Assembly (NCBI RefSeq): GCF_001269925.1 | Contig: NZ_LHVO01000046.1 | Location: 124,001-188,000 of the forward strand | Length of the DNA: 64,000 bases | Source: Pseudomonas sp. MIACH | GTDB taxonomy: Bacteria > Pseudomonadota > Gammaproteobacteria > Pseudomonadales > Pseudomonadaceae | Direction: 5' to 3' | Shown here: piece after piece, positions 51,599 through 59,054 of the stretch | Numbering within the stretch: the stretch's first letter is position 1 | Layout of the letters: the number at the start of each line of letters is the position of its first letter | The notes under the pieces: model-generated | Told to the model about the DNA's origin: nothing | The model's database searches: none | Seen by the model: the letters and a program-made list of their open reading frames with translations, nothing else | Program-made: the position numbers and the translations under genes

Positions 51599-51615
51599 CT
51601 GGCACGCTTGCTGCT
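51599..51615 (+). promoter_or_regulatory. Sigma-54 promoter of sfnG
   Basis: CTGGCACGCTTGCTGCT has TGGCACG and TGCT exact and the GG-GC distance at 10 bp; only the R position differs. Start predicted near 51627, 28 nt before the sfnG ATG. Confidence 0.88.
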
Positions 51616-51654
51616 CAACCCCTCAGTACATTCCTTAGTGCGAGGTACCGTTCG

Positions 51655-52740
51655 ATGAGTCAGCAAGCCGTGAAATTTGCCTATTGGGTGCCCAACGTCA
51701 GCGGTGGGCTGGTGGTCAGCAAGATCGAACAACGCACCCACTGGGGCATTGACTACAACCGCAAACTGGCGCAACTGGCCGAGGAAGCCGGCTTCGAATA
51801 CGGCCTGACCCAGATCCGCTTCACCGCCGGCTACGGCGCCGAGAACCAGCATGAATCCGTGGCGTTCAGCCATGCATTGCTGGCGGCGACCACCAAGTTG
51901 AAGGTCATCGCTGCGATCCTGCCCGGCCCGTGGCAGCCGGCGCTGGCGGCCAAGCAACTGGCGACCATCGACCAGCTCACCAATGGCCGCATTGCGGTGA
52001 ACATCGTCAGTGGCTGGTTCAAGGGCGAGTTCCAGGCCATCGGTGAACACTGGTTGGAGCACGACGAGCGCTATCGCCGTTCCGAGGAGTTCATCCGCGC
52101 CCTCAAAGGCATCTGGACCCAGGACGACTTTACCTTCAAGGGCGACTTCTACCGTTTCAACAACTACACCCTCAAACCCAAGCCGCTGGGCCAGCCGGAA
52201 GTGTTCCAGGGCGGCAGTTCACGGGCCGCGCGGGATATGGCGGCGCGTGTGTCGGACTGGTATTTCACCAACGGCAACACTCCAGAAGGTATCAAGGCCC
52301 AGGTCGATGACATTCGCACCAAGGCTGCCGCGAACAACCATTCGGTCAAGGTCGGTGTAAATGCATTCATCATCGCCCGCGACACCGAGGAAGAAGCCCG
52401 CGCCGTGCTCGCAGAGATCATCGACAAGGCCGACCCGGAAGCCGTGAATGCCTTTGGCGACGCGGCCAAGCAGGCCGGCAAGGCGTCCCCCGAAGGCGAG
52501 GGCAACTGGGCCAAGTCCAGCTTTGAAGACCTGGTGCAGTACAACGATGGCTTCAAGACCAACCTGATCGGCACCCCGCAGCAGATTGCCGAGCGCATCG
52601 TCGCGCTCAAGGCCGTGGGCGTGGACCTGGTACTGGCGGGCTTCCTGCACTTCCAGGAAGAAGTGGAGTACTTCGGCAAGCGCGTGTTGCCGCTGGTACG
52701 TGAGCTGGAAGCCAAGGCCGGGATCAAGCAGGTGGCCTGA
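51655..52740 (+). CDS. sfnG: Dimethyl sulfone monooxygenase, FMNH2-dependent
   Basis: 361 residues from ATG 51655 (CGAGG nine bases upstream), beginning MSQQAVKFAYWVPNVSGGLV, almost the reported SfnG N terminus. Bacterial luciferase-like TIM barrel: AYWVPNVSGGLVVSKI, HALLAATTKLKVIAAILPGP, NGRIAVNIVSGWFKGEF and EVFQGGSSRAARDMAARVSD. It oxidises dimethyl sulfone to methanesulfinate with FMNH2 from a partner reductase, releasing sulfur for growth without sulfate. Divergent from the sfnB-like gene and driven by a clear sigma-54 promoter. Its 3' end overlaps the convergent GNAT gene by 17 bp. Confidence 0.95.
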   Translation: MSQQAVKFAYWVPNVSGGLVVSKIEQRTHWGIDYNRKLAQLAEEAGFEYGLTQIRFTAGYGAENQHESVAFSHALLAATTKLKVIAAILPGPWQPALAAKQLATIDQLTNGRIAVNIVSGWFKGEFQAIGEHWLEHDERYRRSEEFIRALKGIWTQDDFTFKGDFYRFNNYTLKPKPLGQPEVFQGGSSRAARDMAARVSDWYFTNGNTPEGIKAQVDDIRTKAAANNHSVKVGVNAFIIARDTEEEARAVLAEIIDKADPEAVNAFGDAAKQAGKASPEGEGNWAKSSFEDLVQYNDGFKTNLIGTPQQIAERIVALKAVGVDLVLAGFLHFQEEVEYFGKRVLPLVRELEAKAGIKQVA

Positions 52741-53185
52741 CCAAGGTTTTTTCCAGGCGCAGGGCAGAGGTGTGGTCTGCGTAGTAGTCGTTGACCACGG
52801 CGAAGCGCCGGTAGCCATTGCGCTCATACAGCGCCAAGGCACCGGGGTTGTCGGTGCGCACCTCCAGGCGCAGGTGCGCGCACCCGTGCGTCACCCCGCA
52901 GGCCTCGACATGGCTGAGCAACTGTTTGCCCAGTCCGAGGCCGCGTGCGTGGTCGGCAACGGCGATGGAATACAGGCGCGCCAACCGGCTGCGACGGCGA
53001 AACAGCACCAGCGCGTAACCAAGCAACTGCCCGTCCTGTTCCGCCACCAGCAACTGGCCATGGGCGCGGCCGATCATCCAGTGAAAACTGCGCGATGATA
53101 GCCGGTCGCTGCTGAAACACTGGTGTTCCAATGCGACTAATGCCGGTACATCACCGGGTAATGCAACGCGAGAGAAAAGAGCCAT
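52724..53185 (-). CDS. GNAT N-acetyltransferase, RimI-like
   Basis: 153 residues. RimI-like GNAT: acetyl-CoA loop with RLYSIAVADHARGLGLGKQL (R-x-x-G-x-G variant) and LEVRTDNPGALALYERNGYR near residues 110-130, the typical RimI end. N-terminal acetyltransferase activity on proteins expected. Located next to, and divergent from, the RimK-like ATP-grasp gene; this pairing recurs in pseudomonads, so a shared peptide or protein modification is possible (inference). Confidence 0.87.
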   Translation of the reverse strand: MALFSRVALPGDVPALVALEHQCFSSDRLSSRSFHWMIGRAHGQLLVAEQDGQLLGYALVLFRRRSRLARLYSIAVADHARGLGLGKQLLSHVEACGVTHGCAHLRLEVRTDNPGALALYERNGYRRFAVVNDYYADHTSALRLEKTLVRPPA

Positions 53186-53279
53186 ATGACCGCCGTAAAA
53201 GTTGCGTAACGAAACGAGACTTCTCTAAAAGATCGTGCTTAATAGAAAAGGTCGAGTTCTCTAAAGCGGATCAAATATT

Positions 53280-54866
53280 ATGTCGGCGGTACAAGGTCAT
53301 TGGCGTGAAGTATCCGAGCAAAGTGTCGCGGCGACAATAACTTCGAGGGGATTTTTTTCGGTACCGCCTCGAAGTAACAGTCAAGTGCTGATTATTGTTG
53401 AACGCAAGGAAGATTGGGCCTCCTACTTTCCCAGCGAAGACATCGTCACCGCCCAGGAATACCTGGAGCAAACCTGGCAGAACGACACGGGCAAGCGTGT
53501 GCAGGTGATCAACCTGTGCCGCAGCTACAAGTACCTGGGGCACGGCTACTACTGCTCGTTGCTGGCCGAAGCGCGCGGGCACAAGGTAATTCCCTCGGTG
53601 CGCACCATCAGTGAGTTGACTAAGAAGTCGCTGTACGGCCTGGCGCTGGATGACTTGGATAAAACCCTTGATAAAGCCTTGAGTCATCACCTCTACAGTA
53701 ATACCGAAGGGTTTACCCTGACACTCTACTTCGGCAGGACCAATATAGAACCGTTGCAGGAACTGGCCCGTCAGTTGTTTGAAACCTTTCCCAGCCCGAT
53801 TCTCTTAGTTGAATTCAGAAAGAACAACGGTTGGCATATCGAAGGGGTGAAGTCCGGCGTACTGCACAAGTTGCGCGACGACCAGGAAGATCAATTCGCC
53901 CATGCCCTTGATAACTTCAGCCGCAAGATCTGGCGCCAACCCCGTTCACGCCGCCTGGCCCGTTATGACCTGGCGATCCTGCACGATCCACAGGAGCAAC
54001 TGCCACCGTCCAACGCCCGGGCCTTGGAGAACTTCATCCGCGTGGGCAAGGGCCTGGGCATTGATGTGGAGCTGATCGAGCGCAAGGACTACGCGCGCCT
54101 GGCCGAATACGACGCCTTGCTGATCCGCGAGACCACCAGCGTCGACAACCATACCTACCGCTTCGCGAAGAAAGCCGAAAGCGAAGGCCTGGTGGTGATG
54201 GACGACCCCGCCTCGATCCTGCGCTGCACCAACAAGGTCTACCTCACCGACCTGCTCAACAGCCATCACCTGGGCATGCCCGCCACCGAGATTCTCTACA
54301 AGGAGCGACCGGAAGATTTCGAACGGGTCGGCGAGCGCCTCGGGTTTCCGCTGGTGTTGAAGATTCCCGACGGGTGTTTCTCCCGTGGCGTGATCAAGGT
54401 CGAAAGCCAGGAAGCCTTGCTCAAGGCCACCGCCGAGTTGTTCGAGCATTCGGTGCTGCTGCTGGCCCAGGAATTCTTCTACACCGAGTACGACTGGCGC
54501 ATCGGCGTACTCAACCGCAAACCGATCTTCGCCTGCCAGTACTTCATGTCCAAGGGCCACTGGCAGATCTATAACCACAAGGCCATCGGCCAGGCCATCA
54601 ACGGCGAATGCCGCACCCTGGCCGTCCATGAAGCGCCCAAGGCGGTGGTGGAACTGGCGGTGAAGACCGCCAACCTGATCGGCGACGGCCTGTACGGTGT
54701 GGACCTCAAGCAGTCCGGCGACAAGGTGGTAGTGATTGAGGTCAACGACAACCCCAACCTCGATGCCGGCATCGAAGATGCCTACTTGCAGGACGACCTG
54801 TACAGCCTGGTGCTGGAAGAATTCGTGCGGCGCCTGGAGTTGAAACGCCAGGGCCAGGTCTGGTGA
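53280..54866 (+). CDS. RimK-family ATP-grasp ligase with RLAN N-terminal domain
   Basis: 528 residues. Residues 1-200 resemble the RimK-like ATP-grasp N-terminal (RLAN) domain (VLIIVERKEDWASYFPSEDI). The ATP-grasp core follows from about 300: RVGERLGFPLVLKIPDGCFS, LAQEFFYTEYDWRIGVLNRK and KVVVIEVNDNPNLDAGIEDA (metal-binding E-x-N-x-N). RimK proteins ligate glutamate or other amino acids to protein or peptide ends; the extended N terminus differs from E. coli RimK. Six bp upstream of a CorA-like transporter gene and divergent from a GNAT gene. Confidence 0.9.
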   Translation: MSAVQGHWREVSEQSVAATITSRGFFSVPPRSNSQVLIIVERKEDWASYFPSEDIVTAQEYLEQTWQNDTGKRVQVINLCRSYKYLGHGYYCSLLAEARGHKVIPSVRTISELTKKSLYGLALDDLDKTLDKALSHHLYSNTEGFTLTLYFGRTNIEPLQELARQLFETFPSPILLVEFRKNNGWHIEGVKSGVLHKLRDDQEDQFAHALDNFSRKIWRQPRSRRLARYDLAILHDPQEQLPPSNARALENFIRVGKGLGIDVELIERKDYARLAEYDALLIRETTSVDNHTYRFAKKAESEGLVVMDDPASILRCTNKVYLTDLLNSHHLGMPATEILYKERPEDFERVGERLGFPLVLKIPDGCFSRGVIKVESQEALLKATAELFEHSVLLLAQEFFYTEYDWRIGVLNRKPIFACQYFMSKGHWQIYNHKAIGQAINGECRTLAVHEAPKAVVELAVKTANLIGDGLYGVDLKQSGDKVVVIEVNDNPNLDAGIEDAYLQDDLYSLVLEEFVRRLELKRQGQVW

Positions 54867-54872
54867 CGCGCG

Positions 54873-55805
54873 ATGATTCAGCGCTTTGAACTGACCGATG
54901 GAAAGCTGCGCAGCGGGGATAGCGATGCGGCCCCGATCCTGTTGTTCAACAACCCCGACCTGGCCGAGCGCGAGTGGCTGCGCGATCACCACAAGCTCGA
55001 CGAGCACGCGTTGGCGTCGGCGCTCGACCCGGACGAAGTCTCACGCATCGAATTTCATCCCGACAACCTGTTCCTGATCTGGAAGCGCCCGGAGAACTAT
55101 TCCGGTGGCGGCAACCTGGTGTTCGAAGTGGCGTCGTGCGGCCTGCTGTTTTCACCCGGCCGCCTGCTGGTGATCGCCACCGATGAAACCCCACTGAGTG
55201 GCCTGGGCCAGCGCCGGCCGTTGCACACGCCGCTGGACGTATTGCTCGACCTGCTGCTCAACAACATCCACCACTACCTGGGCCACCTCAAGGTGATCAA
55301 GCTGGTTGCACGGGAGTTGCAGCAGCAGTTCAACGCGTCCATGAGCAACCATCACCTGATGCAGATGTTCAGCCTCAGCGAAAGCCTGATCTATTACATC
55401 AACGCGCTGCACAGCAACGGCGCCGTGCTGTCGCGGTTGCGCAACCATGGGGAAAAGGAGCACTTCAGTGCCGAGATCCTCGGCCTGATCGATGATCTGA
55501 TCATTGAGAATCACCAGTGCTACAAACAGGCCGAGATCTATTCCAACGTGTTTTCCGGGCTGATCGATGCGCGCGGCAACCTGATGAACAACAGCATGAA
55601 CAACCTGTTGCGCAAGCTCACGCTGATCAATGTGGTGTTCCTGCCGCTCAACCTGATCGCCAGCATTGGCGGTATGTCGGAGTTCAGCATGATGACGGCG
55701 GGTACGCCGTGGTGGGTGTCGTACCCGTTGTTCCTGGCTGCGATGGGGTTGGGGGCAGGCTTGATGGTGCTAGTGCTCAAGCGGATGGCGGGCGCGACGA
55801 TGTAA
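54873..55805 (+). CDS. CorA-family divalent metal transporter with GMS variant
   Basis: 310 residues. N-terminal cytosolic alpha/beta domain, then a long helix (LLDLLLNNIHHYLGHLKVIK) and two C-terminal membrane helices (LTLINVVFLPLNLIASIGGM, WVSYPLFLAAMGLGAGLMVL). The canonical GMN selectivity motif of CorA is replaced by GMS in IGGMSEFSMM, with a short loop after it. Such variants form a separate group of unproven substrate, not necessarily Mg2+ or Zn2+. Follows rimK-like gene by 6 bp, so co-transcribed. Confidence 0.85.
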   Translation: MIQRFELTDGKLRSGDSDAAPILLFNNPDLAEREWLRDHHKLDEHALASALDPDEVSRIEFHPDNLFLIWKRPENYSGGGNLVFEVASCGLLFSPGRLLVIATDETPLSGLGQRRPLHTPLDVLLDLLLNNIHHYLGHLKVIKLVARELQQQFNASMSNHHLMQMFSLSESLIYYINALHSNGAVLSRLRNHGEKEHFSAEILGLIDDLIIENHQCYKQAEIYSNVFSGLIDARGNLMNNSMNNLLRKLTLINVVFLPLNLIASIGGMSEFSMMTAGTPWWVSYPLFLAAMGLGAGLMVLVLKRMAGATM

Positions 55806-55816
55806 AGGTGGCGATG

Positions 55817-55887
55817 CATCAGGCACGCCTCTGCGCCTGGTTTGGGGCTGCTGCGCAGCCCAACGCGGGACAAGCCCGCTCGCCACA
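55817..55887. repeat. Long REP copy, inverted relative to 18791
   Basis: The reverse complement starts TGTGGCGAGCGGGCTTGTCC and matches 18791-18860 over about 70 bp with only a few differences, including the GCGCAGCAGCCCC hairpin and CAGGCGCAGAGG. Unlike 18791, no second inverted REP follows. Lies between the CorA and map genes (convergent). Confidence 0.85.
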
Positions 55888-55889
55888 GG

Positions 55890-56651
55890 TTATTCGCCTG
55901 GCTGTGTTTGCAGGGTCAGCACTTCAAAGCCATCCGCCGTCACCGCCACGGTATGTTCCCACTGCGCCGACAGGCTGTTGTCCTTGGTCACTACTGTCCA
56001 GCCGTCTTTCAGGCTGCGCACTTTGGAACTGCCCTGGTTGAGCATCGGTTCGATGGTAAACACCATGCCTTCGCGCAATTCCAGCCCGGTACCGGGACGG
56101 CCGAAGTGCAGGATTTGCGGCTCTTCATGCATCTGCTTGCCGATGCCATGGCCGCAGTATTCACGCACCACGCTGTAGCCATTGGCGTGTGCATGGCTTT
56201 GGATCGCATGGCCGATATCGCCCAGGCGCGCGCCGGGCTTGACCTGGCGGATCCCGGCCCACATCGCCTCAAAGGTCATTTCCACCAGGCGCCGGGCCTT
56301 GGGGGCGACGTTGCCGATCATGTACATCTTGCTGGAGTCGGCGATAAAGCCGCCTTTTTCCAGGGTGATGTCGATGTTGATAATGTCGCCGTCCTTGAGG
56401 ATCTCCTTGGCGCTGGGCATGCCGTGGCACACCACCTCGTTGATCGAGGTGTTGATGGAGAACGGGTAGTCATATTGTCCGAGGCTGGCGGGGCGGGCCT
56501 GCAGATCGTTACGGATGAAGGCTTCGACGGCGCTGTCCAGCTCCAGGGTGGAACGGCCGGCGGTGACAAACCCGTCGAGCATGTCGAACACTTTGGCCAG
56601 CAGGCGCCCGGATTCGCGCATCACAGCCAGTTGGGCGGCGGTCTTGATCAT
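55890..56651 (-). CDS. map: Type I methionine aminopeptidase
   Basis: 253 residues with the pita-bread fold. Five metal ligands are in place: INIDITLEKGGFIADSSKMY (two Asp), GHGIGKQMHEEP (His), TIEPMLN (Glu) and late QWEHTVAVTADGFEVLT (Glu). Removes N-terminal Met from new proteins. Not next to rpsB, so probably a second map copy. Its ATG shares one base with the stop of the ParD-like gene (TGATG), giving translational coupling to that antitoxin-like gene. Confidence 0.94.
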   Translation of the reverse strand: MIKTAAQLAVMRESGRLLAKVFDMLDGFVTAGRSTLELDSAVEAFIRNDLQARPASLGQYDYPFSINTSINEVVCHGMPSAKEILKDGDIINIDITLEKGGFIADSSKMYMIGNVAPKARRLVEMTFEAMWAGIRQVKPGARLGDIGHAIQSHAHANGYSVVREYCGHGIGKQMHEEPQILHFGRPGTGLELREGMVFTIEPMLNQGSSKVRSLKDGWTVVTKDNSLSAQWEHTVAVTADGFEVLTLQTQPGE

Positions 56652-56851
56652 CAGCTGCGCCCCCGAATCAGGTCGGGCTTGTCCAGCAGCAGTTTGTTGA
56701 TCAACTCGTGGTAGGGCAGGCTGGGGTTCAGTTCGGCGAGCAGGCCGACCTTGATCCAGAACTCGGCCTGGGCGTTGATGGAGCGGTCCATGGCCGCACT
56801 GGCCAGACGGAGTTGTTCGTGCAGTTGGTCGCTGATCTTGACGATGCCCAT
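56651..56851 (-). CDS. ParD-like ribbon-helix-helix antitoxin-type protein
   Basis: 66 residues from ATG 56851; the longer in-frame reading to 56983 covers the promoter and is rejected. ParD-like family (PF11903-type): MGIVKISDQLHEQLRLASAA, then MDRSINAQAEFWIKVGLLAE. The N-terminal strand-helix-helix resembles RHH DNA-binding proteins. No ParE or other toxin gene is adjacent; the downstream gene is map, coupled at TGATG. It probably binds the ATATACGA palindromes upstream of its own gene (autoregulation). Confidence 0.8.
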   Translation of the reverse strand: MGIVKISDQLHEQLRLASAAMDRSINAQAEFWIKVGLLAELNPSLPYHELINKLLLDKPDLIRGRS

Positions 56852-56872
56852 GGTCTTCACTGTAGTGGCGGG

Positions 56873-56889
56873 ATATACGAATCGTATAT
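56873..56889. promoter_or_regulatory. Operator-like palindrome upstream of the ParD-like/map operon
   Basis: ATATACGA-A-TCGTATAT with perfect 8-bp arms, then another CGTAT half-site at 56894-56898. About 22 bp upstream of the ATG, probably covering the promoter; RHH proteins usually bind such repeated short sites. Confidence 0.6.
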
Positions 56890-56917
56890 GTTTCGTATGC
56901 TTCCAGTAAACAGGATG

Positions 56918-56946
56918 TTGACTTGATCCGGATGGCCGGTTAATTT
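56918..56946 (+). promoter_or_regulatory. Sigma-70 promoter of the threonine dehydratase leader
   Basis: TTGACT (56918-56923), 17-bp spacer, TAATTT (56941-56946). The predicted start is at or next to the leader-peptide ATG at 56953, so the leader may be translated from a leaderless mRNA. Confidence 0.65.
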
Positions 56947-56952
56947 CCTGGC

Positions 56953-57018
56953 ATGACTTATCAAGCCTTCCGCAGCCAGCCAAGCATTATTACCGCCATT
57001 CCTCACATGGCGGGATAG
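56953..57018 (+). CDS. Attenuation leader peptide with Ile-Ile-Thr-Ala-Ile
   Basis: 21 residues: MTYQAFRSQPSIITAI then PHMAG, stop TAG at 57016. The codons for IITAI (56986-57000) are ATT ATT ACC GCC ATT, overlapping the first hairpin arm. No Shine-Dalgarno is visible; the predicted transcription start is at the ATG. It precedes a threonine dehydratase gene, matching the control amino acid logic (threonine to isoleucine). Too short for automatic gene callers. Confidence 0.75.
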   Translation: MTYQAFRSQPSIITAIPHMAG

Positions 57019-57060
57019 CACACGGCTGCACCCAAACCCGCCTTAGAGGCGGGTTTTGTT
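56993..57060 (+). promoter_or_regulatory. Transcription attenuator (competing hairpins plus terminator)
   Basis: Segment 1 CCGCCAT (56993-56999) pairs with segment 2 ATGGCGG (57007-57013). Segment 2 (GGCGGG, 57009-57014) can instead pair with segment 3 (CCCGCC, 57037-57042). Segment 3 pairs with segment 4 in the terminator AAACCCGCCT / AGGCGGGTTT (57034-57043 / 57047-57056), followed by T-rich TGTTTTT. Stalling on the Ile codons would mask segment 1, favour 2:3 and allow readthrough. Confidence 0.75.
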
Positions 57061-57099
57061 TTTCCGTCTCCAGGGCCCTTAACAACCAGGAGACACCCC

Positions 57100-58122
57100 A
57101 TGAGCACGTGCCCCGCCCCCCACACCGCTGATACGGCATTGCTTGAACACTATGTGAAAAAGATCCTCGCCGCGCCGGTCTACGACCTGGCGGTGCGCAC
57201 GCCCCTGCAAGCTGCGCCGGCGCTGTCGGCACTGCTGGGCAACCAGGTGCTGCTCAAGCGCGAAGACCTGCAACCGACCTTTTCCTTCAAGATCCGCGGC
57301 GCCTACAACAAGTTGGTGCAGCTCACTGCCGAGCAGAAGGCACGGGGCGTGGTCACCGCATCGGCGGGCAACCATGCCCAGGGTGTGGCGCTGGCCGCAC
57401 GGGAGCTGGGGATACAGGCACGGATCGTCATGCCCAGCACGACCCCTGAATTAAAGGTGCTCGGCGTGCGCTCCCGAGGCGCCGAGGCGGTGCTGCACGG
57501 CGAGAGTTTCCCGTTTGCCCTGGCCTATGCGCTGCAACTGGCCGAGACGACCGGCTGCACGTTCGTGTCGCCCTTCGATGACCCCGAGGTGATCGCCGGC
57601 CAAGGCACCGTGGCCATGGAAATCCTGCGCCAGCAGCAGGGCCCGTTGGACGCGATCTTCGTGCCGGTGGGCGGCGGCGGGCTGATTGCCGGGATCGCGG
57701 CCTACGTCAAATACCTGCGGCCCGAGGTGCGCATCATCGGTGTCGAGCCCGAAGGCTCCAGTTGCCTGCTCGCGGCGCTGCGGGCCGGAGAGCGCGTGGT
57801 TCTGCCCAGTGTCGACGGGTTTGCCGATGGCACGGCGGTAGCGCAGATCGGCGCTTTTGGTTTTGAAATCTGCCGCGACTGGGTGGATGAAGTGATCACC
57901 GTCAGCAATGACGAACTGTGCAGCGCGATGAAGTTGATCTACGACGATACCCGCTCCATCACCGAGCCTTCCGGTGCACTGGCGGTGGCGGGGGGGCGCA
58001 AGTACGTGGCCAGCCGTGGGGTGAGGGGGCAGACGTTGGTTGCGGTTAATTCAGGCGCCAATATCAACTTTGATAGTTTGCGATATGTTGCTGAAAGAGT
58101 GGCAGCACAAGGCCGCGTGTAA
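57100..58122 (+). CDS. ilvA: Threonine dehydratase, short form without ACT-like domain
   Basis: 340 residues. PLP fold type II: Lys in FSFKIRGAYNKLVQLT (Schiff-base Lys), ASAGNHAQGVALAARE, glycine loop VPVGGGGLIAGIAAYVKYLR and ESTG-like TEPSGALAV. Full biosynthetic IlvA is about 500 residues with a C-terminal regulatory domain; here the protein stops after the catalytic domain. It deaminates L-threonine to 2-oxobutanoate. Feedback inhibition by Ile through that domain is not possible; the attenuator upstream may replace it. AGGAG ribosome site seven bases before ATG. Confidence 0.9.
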   Translation: MSTCPAPHTADTALLEHYVKKILAAPVYDLAVRTPLQAAPALSALLGNQVLLKREDLQPTFSFKIRGAYNKLVQLTAEQKARGVVTASAGNHAQGVALAARELGIQARIVMPSTTPELKVLGVRSRGAEAVLHGESFPFALAYALQLAETTGCTFVSPFDDPEVIAGQGTVAMEILRQQQGPLDAIFVPVGGGGLIAGIAAYVKYLRPEVRIIGVEPEGSSCLLAALRAGERVVLPSVDGFADGTAVAQIGAFGFEICRDWVDEVITVSNDELCSAMKLIYDDTRSITEPSGALAVAGGRKYVASRGVRGQTLVAVNSGANINFDSLRYVAERVAAQGRV

Positions 58123-58355
58123 TTCGAAGTCTGGGGTTAAACGATTAATCGAAGCGGTTCGACGATGATTTAAACATCGCGGTTTAAGGTATATAAAACG
58201 CCAAGATACTTATGAAGAAAAGTTACAACGAAAGTGGATTTTGCCGAGTAGGCTGGTGAAGGTAAGCGTCTGCCAGGGTCGGCAAGACGCGGTAGGCACC
58301 TGCTTGCCAGGCTTAAAACAATCGATTGGCAGTCTCAGAAAAGGAGAGGTTGGCC

Positions 58356-58625
58356 ATGCTTTCGGAATTAGAACTTCGCAGCATTATTGAAGGAAGTTTC
58401 CTGCCTAAGCGGTGCGAATGCACCAAAGCCGAAGACGCTTCGCTGACGATCAAGGTCTATGACGACCGCGACCGTGATCGGGTGGATTTGGAAGTCAAAG
58501 GAATCAACGCTGACAAGCTCGACAGCAGTCGCGCCATTTGCAACCTGATCGCCGGGTTGCGTGAAGACCTGAAACAGACCCAATCACCGGCCCAGCAAAG
58601 AGTCGCCGGACGGGGTCACTACTGA
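58356..58625 (+). CDS. DUF1652 protein
   Basis: 89 residues from ATG 58356 (AAGGAGAGG upstream); the upstream in-frame ATG at 58326 is before that site and rejected. MLSELELRSIIEGSFLPKRC followed by ECTKAEDASLTIKVYDDRDR is the DUF1652 pattern, common in Pseudomonas. Small cytosolic protein, function unknown. The 233-bp gap before it holds nothing else recognisable. Confidence 0.85.
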   Translation: MLSELELRSIIEGSFLPKRCECTKAEDASLTIKVYDDRDRDRVDLEVKGINADKLDSSRAICNLIAGLREDLKQTQSPAQQRVAGRGHY

Positions 58626-58643
58626 TCGTTGGATGTGAACGGT

Positions 58644-58665
58644 GGGCCTGGTAAATGCCAGGCCC
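58644..58665. terminator. Hairpin between DUF1652 and DUF2790 genes
   Basis: GGGCCTGG-TAAATG-CCAGGCCC, 8-bp stem, 18 bp after the DUF1652 stop and 22 bp before the convergent DUF2790 end. Weak T content, so a probable bidirectional terminator. Confidence 0.6.
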
Positions 58666-58686
58666 AATGCTGTTTACGTTCGCCCA

Positions 58687-58956
58687 TCAATTCTGGAAAT
58701 CGCAGGCTTCGGACATTTTCCGGTAGCTCACGTCTTCCACTTTGCCCGCTTTGTCCAGGAACTTGATATCCGCCTTGATGACTTTGCAGTCGTCAGTGGG
58801 GGTTTCGTTCATGGCCAGGACCTTGGCAATGTTCATCGGCATGCCGTAATGATAAGGCACAGGTTTGACCGCCTGGGTTTGATCGTCAGCCTGAGCCAGG
58901 CCCGACACCGCAGCCAGCGCCAGGGCGCCGCTGAGCAATAAGGTATGCAGTTTCAT
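58687..58956 (-). CDS. Small periplasmic DUF2790 protein
   Basis: 89 residues from ATG 58956 (GGAG seven bases upstream). Signal peptide ending at GLAQADDQ; the mature part has the DUF2790 layout: PVPYHYGMPMNIAKVLAMNE, then DDCKVIKADIKFLDKAGKVEDV and a final Cys in SEACDFQN, giving a probable disulfide. Periplasmic; some relatives occur near metal-response genes, none here. Function unknown. Confidence 0.85.
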   Translation of the reverse strand: MKLHTLLLSGALALAAVSGLAQADDQTQAVKPVPYHYGMPMNIAKVLAMNETPTDDCKVIKADIKFLDKAGKVEDVSYRKMSEACDFQN

Positions 58957-59054
58957 GGTGGTGCTCCGCAAGTGGGTACAACTTCACTCTCGACTTGCGG
59001 GATTAACCATCGATTAATTTTTGCCTGGCTGACAAAACCTTCATCTGGCACCTG

